From Acidobacteriaceae bacterium (lineage in GTDB: Bacteria > Acidobacteriota > Terriglobia > Terriglobales > Acidobacteriaceae): a stretch of DNA of 64,000 bases. The DNA lies in NCBI GenBank assembly GCA_027449965.1, contig DAIDKP010000013.1, forward strand, positions 124,001 through 188,000, in the 5' to 3' direction. The notes below the pieces were generated by a model, which worked only from the letters and a program-made list of their open reading frames with translations, had not been told where the DNA came from and searched no databases. Shown one piece after another: positions 37,663 to 46,951 of this stretch. The translations under genes were made by a program, and so were the position numbers. Position 1 is the first letter of the stretch, and each line of letters starts with the position of its first letter.

Positions 37663-38541
37663 ATGCTCGAGCATTACATTGCCGGTGCGCCGCTCTCCTG
37701 GTGGATTGGTTTTCACGCCGTCGTTCTGCTGCTTGTGCTTGCCGATGCCGTACTTCCTGTCAGCAGCTCCGATCGCCGCAAGACGAATCTGGCACTGGTT
37801 TCCAGCTTACTCATCGCACTGATGGCGCTTGCCTTTGCCTTCTGGCTCAATGCGCGCCAGGGGCGTCAGCCGGCGCTGGAGTTCCTCAGCGGCTACGTCG
37901 TCGAAACCTCGCTCAGCATCGACAATCTCTTCGTCTTTCTGTTGCTTTTTCGCGGCTTTGGACTGAACCATCGGGACCAGCGGCGCGCTCTGCTCTGGGG
38001 TGTGGGTGGGGCTATCCTGCTGCGCGCGCTTTGCATCGCCGTTGGCATCACGCTGCTGGCGCGTCTCTCGTGGATGGAGTTCTGCTTCGGCGCGCTGCTG
38101 CTGGTTGCCGCACTTCGGCTCCTGCGAGAAGATCCATCCCATTCGACAGCTTCGCCTTCATGGCTCCGTCGTCTCCAGTCTCGCTCTTCATCCCTGTTTT
38201 GGGTCATCCTGGCCGTTGAGCTGACGGACCTGCTCTTTGCCGTCGATTCCATCCCTGCCGTGCTCGCGCTCTCTCACAATCCCTTCGTCGTCTACACTTC
38301 CAACATTGCCGCCATCCTGGGCCTGCGTTCGCTTTACTTTGTCCTCGCCGGCTTGCTTGACCGCCTGCGATTTCTTCACTACGGGCTGGCCGTGCTGCTC
38401 ATTTTTGTGGGTGGCAAAATGCTGCTCAGCCGATGGATTTCGATCTCCGTATCTGTTTCCCTCGGCACACTGGCCGTCATTCTGCTGGTCACGGCTGTTG
38501 CTTCGAGGATGCTCCCTGCGACGCCCTCATCCTGTCATTGA
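37663..38541 (+). CDS. TerC/Alx-family membrane protein
   Basis: A 292-residue membrane protein with about eight to nine helices. The family signatures are YVVETSLSIDNLFVFLLLF and VELTDLLFAVDSIPAVLALS, each with membrane aspartates that bind or move metal ions. Relatives (TerC, Alx, MeeF, YceF) export manganese and help metallate secreted proteins. ATG 37663 fits the family N-terminus; it has no clear ribosome-binding site, and TACCAT lies 8 nt before it. It starts 44 nt after the glutaminyl cyclase gene, which may share its transcript. Confidence 0.9.
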   Translation: MLEHYIAGAPLSWWIGFHAVVLLLVLADAVLPVSSSDRRKTNLALVSSLLIALMALAFAFWLNARQGRQPALEFLSGYVVETSLSIDNLFVFLLLFRGFGLNHRDQRRALLWGVGGAILLRALCIAVGITLLARLSWMEFCFGALLLVAALRLLREDPSHSTASPSWLRRLQSRSSSLFWVILAVELTDLLFAVDSIPAVLALSHNPFVVYTSNIAAILGLRSLYFVLAGLLDRLRFLHYGLAVLLIFVGGKMLLSRWISISVSVSLGTLAVILLVTAVASRMLPATPSSCH

Positions 38542-38668
38542 TCGATCATGTTCCGGGCGTGATCACCTTTCACCGCCACGGTCCGGCTGCCGTACACTGA
38601 ACGGGCGCGGACTTTTTACGCTTACCGTAAGTGCCAGCTCCGCCATCCAAACTTGGAGGGTCGTCTGA

Positions 38669-39709
38669 ATGAAAAGAATCGGTGTACTCTTCGGCATGGA
38701 AAACAGCTTTCCCGGCGCGTTGGTTGAGCATATCAACTCGCTCCGTATCGACGGCATCGTTGCCGAGTTTGTCGAAACCGGAGCCGTTCGTCTCGACGCG
38801 CCTCCGCGCTACGCAGTCATCGTGGATCGCATCTCTCACGACATTCCCTTTTATCGCGCCTTCCTCAAACACGCCGCTCTTCACGGTACTGCGATCATCA
38901 ACAATCCCTTCTGGTGGTCGGCGGACGACAAATTCTTCAACTACACGCTCGCCTCCAGACTCGGCGTCGCCGTTCCGCCCACCGTCATCCTGCCGCACAA
39001 GCGTCATCCGGAAGGCACCACGGACCGCTCCATGCGCAACCTGGAATATCCGCTCAACTGGGACGCTGTCTTTCAGTACGTCGGCGAGCATGGATTCATG
39101 AAGCCCGTCGATGGCGGAGGCTGGCGCGATGTATTCCACATCCACTCGCGAGCAGAGTTTTTCGAGGCCTACGACCAGTCCCGCGATCTCTGCATGATGT
39201 ATCAGAAGGCTGTCGATTTTCAGGAGTACTTCCGCTGCTACGTCGTCGGCCAGAAAAAAGTCCACATCATGCCCTACGATCCGCGCCGCCCGCACGCCGA
39301 GCGCTACGTTCAGGATCCGCCAAAGTACAGCAAGGCCTTGCTGCGCCGCGTCGAGCAGGATGCGCTCAAGCTTTGTCGGGCGCTGGGCTACGATCTCAAC
39401 ACCGTCGAGTTCGCCGTGGAAAAAGGCATTCCCTACGCCATTGACTTCATGAATCCTGCCCCGGACGCTGATCTGCACTCAGTTGGTGAAAAAAACTTCG
39501 AGTGGATCGTTCGCGAAGTGGCTGCGCTTGCGGTGGATAAGGCCCGGAAGTCGCCGGTGGAGATGAGTGAACTGCGTTGGACGGCTTTCCTCAATCCGGA
39601 CCAGGCCGTGACGAAGAAACAATCCCTCGCCAAAAAAACCAGCTCATCGCGTAAGTCCGGCCCTGCAAAGAAAGGCGTCACGGCAAAGGCACCGAAGGTG
39701 AAGGACTGA
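38669..39709 (+). CDS. ATP-grasp-like protein with a basic tail
   Basis: A 346-residue cytoplasmic protein. The N-terminal part (MKRIGVLFGMENSFPGALVE; RYAVIVDRISHDIPFYRAFL) resembles the pre-ATP-grasp fold, and the rest has RimK/glutathione-synthetase-like features: PPTVILPHK, EHGFMKPVDGGGW, YFRCYVVGQKKVHIMPYDP and a metal-site-like FAVEKGIPYAIDFMNPAPD. The product probably ligates a carboxylate to an amine; substrates are unknown. The last 35 residues are Lys/Ser/Ala-rich, like a nucleic-acid-binding or disordered tail. GGAGG precedes the ATG. It is followed by a very strong terminator. Confidence 0.75.
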   Translation: MKRIGVLFGMENSFPGALVEHINSLRIDGIVAEFVETGAVRLDAPPRYAVIVDRISHDIPFYRAFLKHAALHGTAIINNPFWWSADDKFFNYTLASRLGVAVPPTVILPHKRHPEGTTDRSMRNLEYPLNWDAVFQYVGEHGFMKPVDGGGWRDVFHIHSRAEFFEAYDQSRDLCMMYQKAVDFQEYFRCYVVGQKKVHIMPYDPRRPHAERYVQDPPKYSKALLRRVEQDALKLCRALGYDLNTVEFAVEKGIPYAIDFMNPAPDADLHSVGEKNFEWIVREVAALAVDKARKSPVEMSELRWTAFLNPDQAVTKKQSLAKKTSSSRKSGPAKKGVTAKAPKVKD

Positions 39710-39754
39710 AATTCTTCACTACGCCGAGGAAGGACTTCTCACGGAGTGAATCGA

Positions 39755-39816
39755 AAGACACAAAGCAAAATCCCTGCATCGCCTTCTGGCGGCGCAGGGA
39801 TTTTGCTTTGTGTCTT
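39755..39816. terminator. Bidirectional terminator with a perfect 23-bp stem
   Basis: Arms 39755-39777 and 39794-39816 are perfect reverse complements over 23 bp, with a 16-nt loop holding GCC/GGC. The outer part of each arm is A-rich on the left and T-rich on the right (AAAGCAAAA / TTTTGCTTT), so each strand gets a U tract within the stem. It separates convergent genes ending at 39709 and 39839. Confidence 0.88.
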
Positions 39817-39838
39817 CGGTTCTGTTCTGGATGGCGCT

Positions 39839-42781
39839 TCAGAAGGTAAAGATCGCCTGAGCATAAATGCGCCGGACCGCAGAACCATTCGAGTATAGTC
39901 CCGTTGCCAGACTCTGCGATTGTCCAAACTGATCCGGCGTATTGCCCAGATTTCCCGGCGCAATCACCGTTCCGTTCGGAGTGCCATAGTCGTGGTTGTT
40001 GAAGAGATTTAGCGCCTGAACACTGAAGTTCAGATGATACTTTCGCGGCACCTGCGGGCCGCCAAAGATTCCCGGTCCGCCAGGCGAAGAGAATCCGCCC
40101 GGACCAAACCCGCCGCCCGGTCCACCACCACCACGGCGACCGCCGCCACCAGGAAATCCGAAGTGTGCCGTGCTGTTGACCTTCGGTCCCACGGCAAACT
40201 CGCGACTGATGCGCAGGTTAAAGGCCACTGCCGCCGGTCCGTTGCCCGCATTGTTGGTGATCAGCGGCTCGTTCGGAGACAACGTTGGCTCCGTGTCCAG
40301 ACAGCCATAGGAGGTCTGCTTGTAACGGGTCGAGTTGACCGTGCAGTCGGAAGCCTGGGCCAGGCCCGGGCGGTGATTCAGAAAGGTATCGCCGTACGGA
40401 TCGTTCGGCAGCGTGATGTTGAATGGCATACCGGATCGCGCCAGCAGGAATGGATTGAAGCGAATCCCCCACGGCCCCAGATAGTTGGCAATCACAAAAA
40501 CAGTGTTTCGCGAAACAAATCCCGCACGACCATAATCCTGATGCAGGTTCAGTGAATTGGAGACTGGCGAGACTCCATTTGTCGTCACATTGTCCTGCGC
40601 CGCGCCATCGGTATCCGCAATGCTCATCGTGTAAAAGCCGAAGAATCCCAGGCGAGGATTGACTTGCGCTCGCGTATTGAAGATCACCTGATCTTCCTTG
40701 AAGAATCCTTCCGTCAGGTATTGATAGATGTTGCCCTGAGCCGCGTTGTAGCTCGGGAAGTACGGAGCATTCGCATTGATTTCAACCAGCTGATGATCGC
40801 CGGTCGTGTGCAGATATGTGACCGTGCCGGTGATGCCTTTGGTCAACTGACGCTCCAGGCTGCCGGCAAACTGTTGCGCATAGGGCGAGTGGTAATTGGG
40901 CGTAACCTGATCGATTGTTCGCGTGGTTGCCTGTCCAATGTTGCAGGCCGTCGTGTTGAAGTTCGACTGGCTCTGAGCAAAGCAGTTTGCCAGCGCCTGC
41001 TGCGTGGTTGCGGAATCGTTCAGAACGATAAACCGCTGCTCTTCCAGCGACCGGTTGATGCGCAACAGACTCTCAATCGCAAATCGGTCATAGAAGATGC
41101 CATAACCGGCGCGCAGCACGGTCTTGGACGGCTTGCCATTCCTTCCATCCAGCGCCCACGCCATGGAGATGCGAGGTGACCAGTCGTTGTGGTCGGAGAC
41201 GTGGTTCTGCGCCTCCCAGCGCAATCCCCCGGAAACAGTCAGCCGGCTGCTCACCCGCCAGTCATCCGATGCCCATAGCGCGCCATCAAAGACATTGGCC
41301 AGCGCATTCTGATTGCCTGTGGAGTAGGTCAATTCAATCGGCGCAGCAGCCCCGGGGGTTGTTTCCGCATTGGTGAAATCAGAGTTTTGCGCAAAGTAAA
41401 AGCTTCCGTTGAATCCGGCATTCGAGAAATTCGCATCGCGGAAATCGCGAGCGCGGAATCCAAATTTGACCGCATGAGCGCCCAGCGAAAGCGTGGAAAT
41501 ATTCTGCAACTCCATCTGGTCGAAGTGATCGTGGCTCGACTGTTGTGAAGAGCCGCCGCTGGAGAACCCGCCCTGTTGAATGATCAGATCGGGTGCAGTG
41601 CTTACCGGTGTCTGCGTAGTGATGGAGCGGTTGTACTCAAAGCGCGTCTCGTTCACGAAATGATCGTTGATTACCTCGGTATCGCCAATCTGAATCTGGT
41701 TGAAGTTCGATGCCGTCGTGAACGCCAGTGTCGGAAGCTGTGTCGCGCTCAGGTTTCCCTGCACATTGTTGTGATAGAACTGGTAGCGCGCTGTCAGTGT
41801 ATTTCTGCTGCCAAACTGCTGATCGAGCCGCGCTGTCAGGTTGGTGCGCACGTGCGGATTGTTGATCGTTCCGCTCACACCTACCGAGCAGTCTCCCGTT
41901 GCCGAACACGGTGTGTCATAGGCGCTGAGGTTGTTGATGTTGCGATGCTCGGCGGAGACGAAAAACGAGGAGTTTTTCTTGATGGAACCGCTCACCGTTC
42001 CGTTGTACTGGTAGCTGTAGTACGACGGAATCGGTGTCGTAATCAACGGGTCAGCCGTATTGAACTGACTAGGATTTCCCTGAATGAAAAACTGTCCGTG
42101 CAGTTGGTCAGTGCCTGGTTTGGTCAGAATCTCGATACGCCCGTAGCCCAGGCGATCATATTCGGCAGAGAACGGGTTCTGGTTCACGCGAATCTCGCGA
42201 ATCGAGGACTTCGGCGGAAGCTGCCCACCGGCGAAGCCATCGATATAAATCTGTCCGCCGTTCGGTCCTGCCGATGGGCCTGCCAGCGCCGAAAGCTCGT
42301 TCTGCAACTCGGTCGGATCATCGGAAAGAGCGTCGATATCCTTGCCGGTAATAATTACGCTGTTGGCATTGCTGGCAGCTTCCGTGCTCACCGTCGGTGA
42401 ATCGTCGGTCACCACCACGTTCTGTTCCGCCTGCTGAATCGCCATCGAGATATCGAGCTTCTTCGACTGTCCTGCGGCCACCGTAATCGGCTGTGAAACA
42501 AATGGAGCAAAGCCCTGCGACGTCGCCATCACCACGTACGTTCCCGGCGGCACATCATGGATCGTAAAGTTCCCGCCAGCGTCAGCAGTGGCTGTCGCAA
42601 TGGCTTTCCCTTTGGCGTTATTCACCGTCACCACCGTGCCGGGAATCAGCGCTCCGGTCGGATCCGCAACCTGGCCATGAAAGGTTGCGCCAGCACCTTT
42701 GCTTTCCTGGGAACGCGCCACGCCAATGATGAGCGTGAAGAGAATCAGCGGAAATAAAATATTCCTCAGCTTGAAGTTCAC
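39839..42781 (-). CDS. TonB-dependent receptor, Oar-like
   Basis: A 980-residue outer-membrane receptor. Signal peptide 1-25, carboxypeptidase-regulatory-like domain about 30-115 (TFHGQVADPTGALIPGTVVTV; GNFTIHDVPPGTYVVMA), plug about 120-240 (GGQIYIDGFAGGQLPPKSSIREI), then barrel ending in FTF. A Gly/Arg-rich loop with GGGG and PGG repeats lies near 890-925, facing either periplasm or surface. The start is GTG 42781 with AGAGGA upstream. It lies 79 nt after an exported DUF5666-like protein on the same strand, and its G+C is in line with its neighbours, unlike the receptor at 6058. Confidence 0.92.
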   Translation of the reverse strand: MNFKLRNILFPLILFTLIIGVARSQESKGAGATFHGQVADPTGALIPGTVVTVNNAKGKAIATATADAGGNFTIHDVPPGTYVVMATSQGFAPFVSQPITVAAGQSKKLDISMAIQQAEQNVVVTDDSPTVSTEAASNANSVIITGKDIDALSDDPTELQNELSALAGPSAGPNGGQIYIDGFAGGQLPPKSSIREIRVNQNPFSAEYDRLGYGRIEILTKPGTDQLHGQFFIQGNPSQFNTADPLITTPIPSYYSYQYNGTVSGSIKKNSSFFVSAEHRNINNLSAYDTPCSATGDCSVGVSGTINNPHVRTNLTARLDQQFGSRNTLTARYQFYHNNVQGNLSATQLPTLAFTTASNFNQIQIGDTEVINDHFVNETRFEYNRSITTQTPVSTAPDLIIQQGGFSSGGSSQQSSHDHFDQMELQNISTLSLGAHAVKFGFRARDFRDANFSNAGFNGSFYFAQNSDFTNAETTPGAAAPIELTYSTGNQNALANVFDGALWASDDWRVSSRLTVSGGLRWEAQNHVSDHNDWSPRISMAWALDGRNGKPSKTVLRAGYGIFYDRFAIESLLRINRSLEEQRFIVLNDSATTQQALANCFAQSQSNFNTTACNIGQATTRTIDQVTPNYHSPYAQQFAGSLERQLTKGITGTVTYLHTTGDHQLVEINANAPYFPSYNAAQGNIYQYLTEGFFKEDQVIFNTRAQVNPRLGFFGFYTMSIADTDGAAQDNVTTNGVSPVSNSLNLHQDYGRAGFVSRNTVFVIANYLGPWGIRFNPFLLARSGMPFNITLPNDPYGDTFLNHRPGLAQASDCTVNSTRYKQTSYGCLDTEPTLSPNEPLITNNAGNGPAAVAFNLRISREFAVGPKVNSTAHFGFPGGGGRRGGGGPGGGFGPGGFSSPGGPGIFGGPQVPRKYHLNFSVQALNLFNNHDYGTPNGTVIAPGNLGNTPDQFGQSQSLATGLYSNGSAVRRIYAQAIFTF

Positions 42782-42860
42782 ACAGTCCTCTCATATCCAG
42801 TGCATTCTCGCACCGTACGTTGTTAATTTCGCTATCCGTGCAGTTTCTGCGTGCGGTACA

Positions 42861-44135
42861 TCACTGGGCCGACGATGCTGACGTGTCCGAACCCGAACCC
42901 ATACTCCAGCCAGACATCAAAGCATTCTGTGTTGAGGCAGACGACTCCAGCAGTGGTTCCACCCCAGCCAGCAACGTGATCGCAGAAACATCATTGTCTC
43001 CTGCCGTCGCCACCAGCATGATTGCGTCCCCTTTGTGCAGATCATGTGTCTGAATCGTCTCGGCCTGTCGAATCATCTGCTGCGGGTTCATTCCTTCCGT
43101 GCTGCCGCCCGGCGCGTGACCAGCCATCCAACCGTGCGCTGCTCCATTGGGACCAGCCGCCATGCCGCCTGGTCCTCCACCTGCTCCATTGGACGGCCTC
43201 TGGCCTGCTCCATGCTGCCATGCGCCCTGTCCGCCCTGTCCGCCGCGTGCTCCTCCCGGTGCGCCCACGGCTTTGGTCAACGCCGCAATTCTCGTAGCTT
43301 GCTCTTCGCTCAGCTTCTTCATCTGCGTCGTTGGCAGAATGTGAATCGTCACATTCTTCTTGGTCAGCAGGTCGCGCAGCGTAATCGTTCCGTTCTTTTC
43401 GTTCACACCGCTGATTTTTCCGGCAACATTCCGAAAGCTGCCTGAGACGACTTCTTTGGCCGTCTTTGCCGGACCGCCTGCGTTTTCATCCAGCAAGGCG
43501 CGCAGTTGATCGCCCACGTGAATCTCGGTGATCGGCGCAACGGTTGCTCGAGCATAATCGACGGAGTCTGGCGCGTACCGTCGCAGCACCGTCGATGAAT
43601 CCACCTTCAACGTCACATCCTTGGTGGCTGCACCCATGCTGGATGAAATGACAATCGCGCCGTTGGCAGGGTCCACACTTTTGACCAGCCCTCCCACGCC
43701 ATGCGCCTGCCATTCCATCGCTTCTTCGCGTTGTTTTGCCACAATCGCCGCATGAGGAATATCAATGACAGAAACAGCCGTAAAGGGAGACGATCCGCCG
43801 GCGGCCAGCCGCACCAGCACTCGATCTCCCACGCCCAGATCGCTCGTCGTGATCGATTGCGCCTTGCTCAGGTCTTTGTCGCCCGGAGCTACGCGCATTA
43901 ACTTCGTGCCGTCCGGAATCGACACCGCATAGACCACACCCGAGTCGGTCTTCACGCTCAAGGTGCTTGCGGTGACGGTGCTCACGGATCCCACCACATG
44001 CCCCGGATTCGTCAACGCTGCGGCTTGTGCGGCGGGCCGTGGTCGCGCTACCGCCATGCAGGACATCGCTGCCATCGCGCACAACAGCCCCGCGGTGGAA
44101 ATACTTCGATAGCTCATTTGTTTCATGCTGGACAT
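42861..44135 (-). CDS. Exported DUF5666-like protein with a Gly-rich linker
   Basis: A 424-residue protein of unknown function. A signal peptide (about 1-31) is followed by several short beta-barrel-like repeats of the style seen in DUF5666 (GHVVGSVSTVTASTLSVKTDSG; GGLVKSVDPANGAIVISSS; GKISGVNEKNGTITLRDL). Residues about 290-345 are Gly/Ala/Gln-rich with GGQGGQG and AGGGPGG. The DUF5666 assignment is from memory of the repeat pattern. Three starts are possible (GTG 44144, ATG 44135, ATG 44126); GGAG sits 10 nt before 44135. It is upstream of the receptor gene and probably cotranscribed. Confidence 0.65.
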   Translation of the reverse strand: MSSMKQMSYRSISTAGLLCAMAAMSCMAVARPRPAAQAAALTNPGHVVGSVSTVTASTLSVKTDSGVVYAVSIPDGTKLMRVAPGDKDLSKAQSITTSDLGVGDRVLVRLAAGGSSPFTAVSVIDIPHAAIVAKQREEAMEWQAHGVGGLVKSVDPANGAIVISSSMGAATKDVTLKVDSSTVLRRYAPDSVDYARATVAPITEIHVGDQLRALLDENAGGPAKTAKEVVSGSFRNVAGKISGVNEKNGTITLRDLLTKKNVTIHILPTTQMKKLSEEQATRIAALTKAVGAPGGARGGQGGQGAWQHGAGQRPSNGAGGGPGGMAAGPNGAAHGWMAGHAPGGSTEGMNPQQMIRQAETIQTHDLHKGDAIMLVATAGDNDVSAITLLAGVEPLLESSASTQNALMSGWSMGSGSDTSASSAQ

Positions 44136-44265
44136 CACGTTCACTCCAGATCGATTGCACTTGATTCGAGGCTGGCGGCAGAGTTCCTGCGAGGATGACT
44201 ACCCACAGGAAAACCGCTGCAAACTAATCACTGGACGGATCAGCAGGTAAAAAAGTTGAAGCGAC

Positions 44266-45801
44266 TCATTGCAGAGAGGATATTTTTGCATCTCTGAGAA
44301 AAAGATAATCCCCGGAAGCGCTTGGCTTTATGCCCGTCACCCGTCGGTTATGCACCAGAATCGAATCCAGATACCACAGATTCTCCACCGGCAGATCTTC
44401 CGCCAGCTTTTGCTGCACCCGCACGTAATCGGCACGCCGTTGCTGCTCATTGCTTATTCGGCTCGCTTCGTCCAGCAGCCTGTCCACTTCTTCATCGGAG
44501 TAGTGTTCTCGATTGGCCCCATGCGGCGGCATCCGACTCGTCGAAAAGGCATAGGAAAAAATATCAGGCTGTTCGTTGCCACCAATCCAGCGCAGCGAAT
44601 AGATCTGGAAAGCTCCGCGAGTGATATCCGCCAGAAACGTCGCCGTCTCCTCACTGCGTATATCCAGAGCAATGCCCACCTGTGCCAGTTGCTGCTGCAG
44701 CGCCACGGCCAGCAGGCGCGTCCCTTCATCCGTGCTTGTCTTCATCGTCAGGTGCAGTCGAACTCCATCGCGGTCTGCCGCGAATCCTGCCTTGTCCAGC
44801 AATGCTCGCGCCCTTGCTGGATCGAAATCATAGCGCTTCACATCGTCGGTGAACGCCCAGTGCGTCGGCGGCAACAGACTCTCGGCCAGCTGCGCTTCTC
44901 CGCCCAGCAGCGTCCTTGCGATCAGCCGCCGATCCACCGCATATGCAATCGCTTCCCGCACGGCTCGCTTGCCCAGCGCGGCATCTCTCAGGTTGAACGC
45001 CAGATACTGCACCTCCGTTCCACCCGTCTCGTCTACCTCCAGCGCTGCATCCTGCTTCAGCACCGGCAACATATCCGAGGGCAGGGAATTGCTCGCGATA
45101 TCCGCTGCTCCTTTCCGTAACTCCAATGCACGCGTCGTCGCATCCGGCACCACCTCAAAGCGGATGCGCTGCGCCGCAATCTTCGCAACCGGTCCGGCAT
45201 ACGGATTCCGTTCCAGCACGACGTCCTTGTCGATCTCCTGGCTCTTCAGCCGAAACGCTCCCGTTCCCACCGGATGCTGCCAGAAATCTGCTCCGCTCCC
45301 CGCCGGCACAATCCCCATTGCAGAAGAAGAAAGATTTCCGAGCAGAAAATTATCCGGTTCTTTCAGACGAATGCGAACGGTCCACGGGTCCATCGCCTCC
45401 ACCGCGGAAACGGAGTTGTAGCTGGCAGCCTTCGGCGTCAGCACTGTACCATCACGCATCGAATTCAGCGTCCACACCACATCTGCCGATGTCAGCACAC
45501 GTCCGTTTCCAAAGCGCACATCATGCCGCAGATGAAAGATCAGCGTAAGCGGGTCCGGCTGCTGCCAACTTGCTGCCAGCGCTGGACGAAACTGAAAGTG
45601 CGCATCCCGCTCCACCAGCCCATCAAACAGCAACGGGACAATGCGTTCCGACTGCGCATCCGTGCCCACGCGCGGGTCCAGGCTGTTCGGGCTGCTCTCA
45701 ATCAGAAAGACCACCGTCCCTGGATCGCGCCGCGCCGCGTGACATCCGCTCAGCGCCAGCATCCCCGCGGCGCACAGCACGCCAGCCAGCAGCTTATGCA
45801 T
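44266..45801 (-). CDS. Peptide-binding lipoprotein (SBP family 5)
   Basis: A 511-residue ABC-importer binding protein of the DppA/OppA family. The lipobox is LALSGC (Cys20). Family landmarks are SSPNSLDPRVGTDAQSERIVPLLFDGLVERD, the FHLRHDVRFGNGRVLTSADVVW segment and VREAIAYAVDRRLIARTLL. It overlaps the end of anmK by 8 nt and is the last gene of the mutS-nagZ-anmK operon. Given anmK and nagZ, muropeptide or murein-peptide uptake is a reasonable guess. No permease or ATPase is adjacent; a lone DppC-like permease is at 27105. Confidence 0.92.
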   Translation of the reverse strand: MHKLLAGVLCAAGMLALSGCHAARRDPGTVVFLIESSPNSLDPRVGTDAQSERIVPLLFDGLVERDAHFQFRPALAASWQQPDPLTLIFHLRHDVRFGNGRVLTSADVVWTLNSMRDGTVLTPKAASYNSVSAVEAMDPWTVRIRLKEPDNFLLGNLSSSAMGIVPAGSGADFWQHPVGTGAFRLKSQEIDKDVVLERNPYAGPVAKIAAQRIRFEVVPDATTRALELRKGAADIASNSLPSDMLPVLKQDAALEVDETGGTEVQYLAFNLRDAALGKRAVREAIAYAVDRRLIARTLLGGEAQLAESLLPPTHWAFTDDVKRYDFDPARARALLDKAGFAADRDGVRLHLTMKTSTDEGTRLLAVALQQQLAQVGIALDIRSEETATFLADITRGAFQIYSLRWIGGNEQPDIFSYAFSTSRMPPHGANREHYSDEEVDRLLDEASRISNEQQRRADYVRVQQKLAEDLPVENLWYLDSILVHNRRVTGIKPSASGDYLFLRDAKISSLQ

Positions 45802-46951
45802 ACGTCACCTGACCCAGCACCACTGCTCGCTTTGCTCCCGTCGCAGAGGGCAGATTTCCGGGTCGCTGATGCCATGTCTGCCACGCCAGCAACGCAAACG
45901 CCATAGCCTCCTTCGCCTCCGCTGGAAAGCCAAGGGCATCGCTTGTCGTCAGCTTCCACTTCATTGGCTCCAACTGTTCGCTCAGCATTCGCATCAGCGT
46001 TCCATTGCGTGCGCCTCCACCGGAGACAATGCAATCGACGGGCGCATCCATAACAAGGGGCAGCGTAAATCGTCGATACGCATTCGCAATCGACTCTGCC
46101 GTCAGCGCTGTCGCTGTTGCAACAGCATCCGTATCTCGGTCACTGTGTCTGCGGCAGGCTCTCAGCAAGGCATCGGCATACCCGCTGCCAAACTCCTCGC
46201 GTCCTGCGCTCTTCGGCGGTGTCCTGCGAAAAAAGTGCGCCCGCATCGCCTCCCGCACCACTGCATTCAGCACTTTGCCGCGCGCCGCCACTCGTCCATC
46301 GGCGTCGTACGGGCGTCCAAATAATCGCTGCATCAGTGCGTCGATCACCATATTGCCAGGCCCTGTATCAAACGCCACAATCTTGTCCGCCGGGGCGCCC
46401 GCTGGAATCGTAGTCACGTTCCCAATCCCACCGATATTCTGCAAAACACGCGCGCGACGAAGATCCCGAAAACACAGGTAATCCGCCAGCGGCACGAGTG
46501 GTGCGCCCTGTCCACCGACCGCCATATCTGCCGGGCGAAAATTGGAAACCACCGGAATCCTCAGTCGCTCGGCCATCACCGCCATCTCGCCGGCTTGCCA
46601 CGTGCAGGCAAATTGCCGCTCCAAAAAACGCCCCGACCGCGCCTGGTGATAGAGCGTTTGCCCATGACAGCCAATCAGCTTCACTGCGCAGGGATGCGCT
46701 GTCAGTGTCTTTTGCACGGCTTCCGTATAAGCAATTCCCAGCCGCCATCCCAGTCGCGCCAGTTGCGCCGTCGTTGTGGACTCGGCATTCATCGCCTCCA
46801 GAATCGCCCGACGCATGGCGCGCGAAAACGGAAATGCCTCATGCGCCAGCAGCTTGACACTCGCGCCGTCTGTTCCACGAGCGCCGATCTTCACCAGCGC
46901 CACATCCACGCCGTCCGCCGAGGTGCCGCTCATCACGCCAGCCACAATCAT
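45794..46951 (-). CDS. anmK: Anhydro-N-acetylmuramic acid kinase
   Basis: Phosphorylates 1,6-anhydroMurNAc to MurNAc-6-phosphate in cell-wall recycling. ATP-binding and substrate motifs are GVMSGTSADGVDVALV (5-20), GCHGQTLYHQ, NIGGIGNVT, AFDTGPGNMVIDAL and VSGGGARNGTLM. At 385 residues it is of normal length. Its ATG overlaps the nagZ stop (ATGA); a frame extending to 47068 lies within nagZ and is rejected. Together with nagZ it forms two steps of the same pathway. Confidence 0.95.
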   Translation of the reverse strand: MIVAGVMSGTSADGVDVALVKIGARGTDGASVKLLAHEAFPFSRAMRRAILEAMNAESTTTAQLARLGWRLGIAYTEAVQKTLTAHPCAVKLIGCHGQTLYHQARSGRFLERQFACTWQAGEMAVMAERLRIPVVSNFRPADMAVGGQGAPLVPLADYLCFRDLRRARVLQNIGGIGNVTTIPAGAPADKIVAFDTGPGNMVIDALMQRLFGRPYDADGRVAARGKVLNAVVREAMRAHFFRRTPPKSAGREEFGSGYADALLRACRRHSDRDTDAVATATALTAESIANAYRRFTLPLVMDAPVDCIVSGGGARNGTLMRMLSEQLEPMKWKLTTSDALGFPAEAKEAMAFALLAWQTWHQRPGNLPSATGAKRAVVLGQVTYA

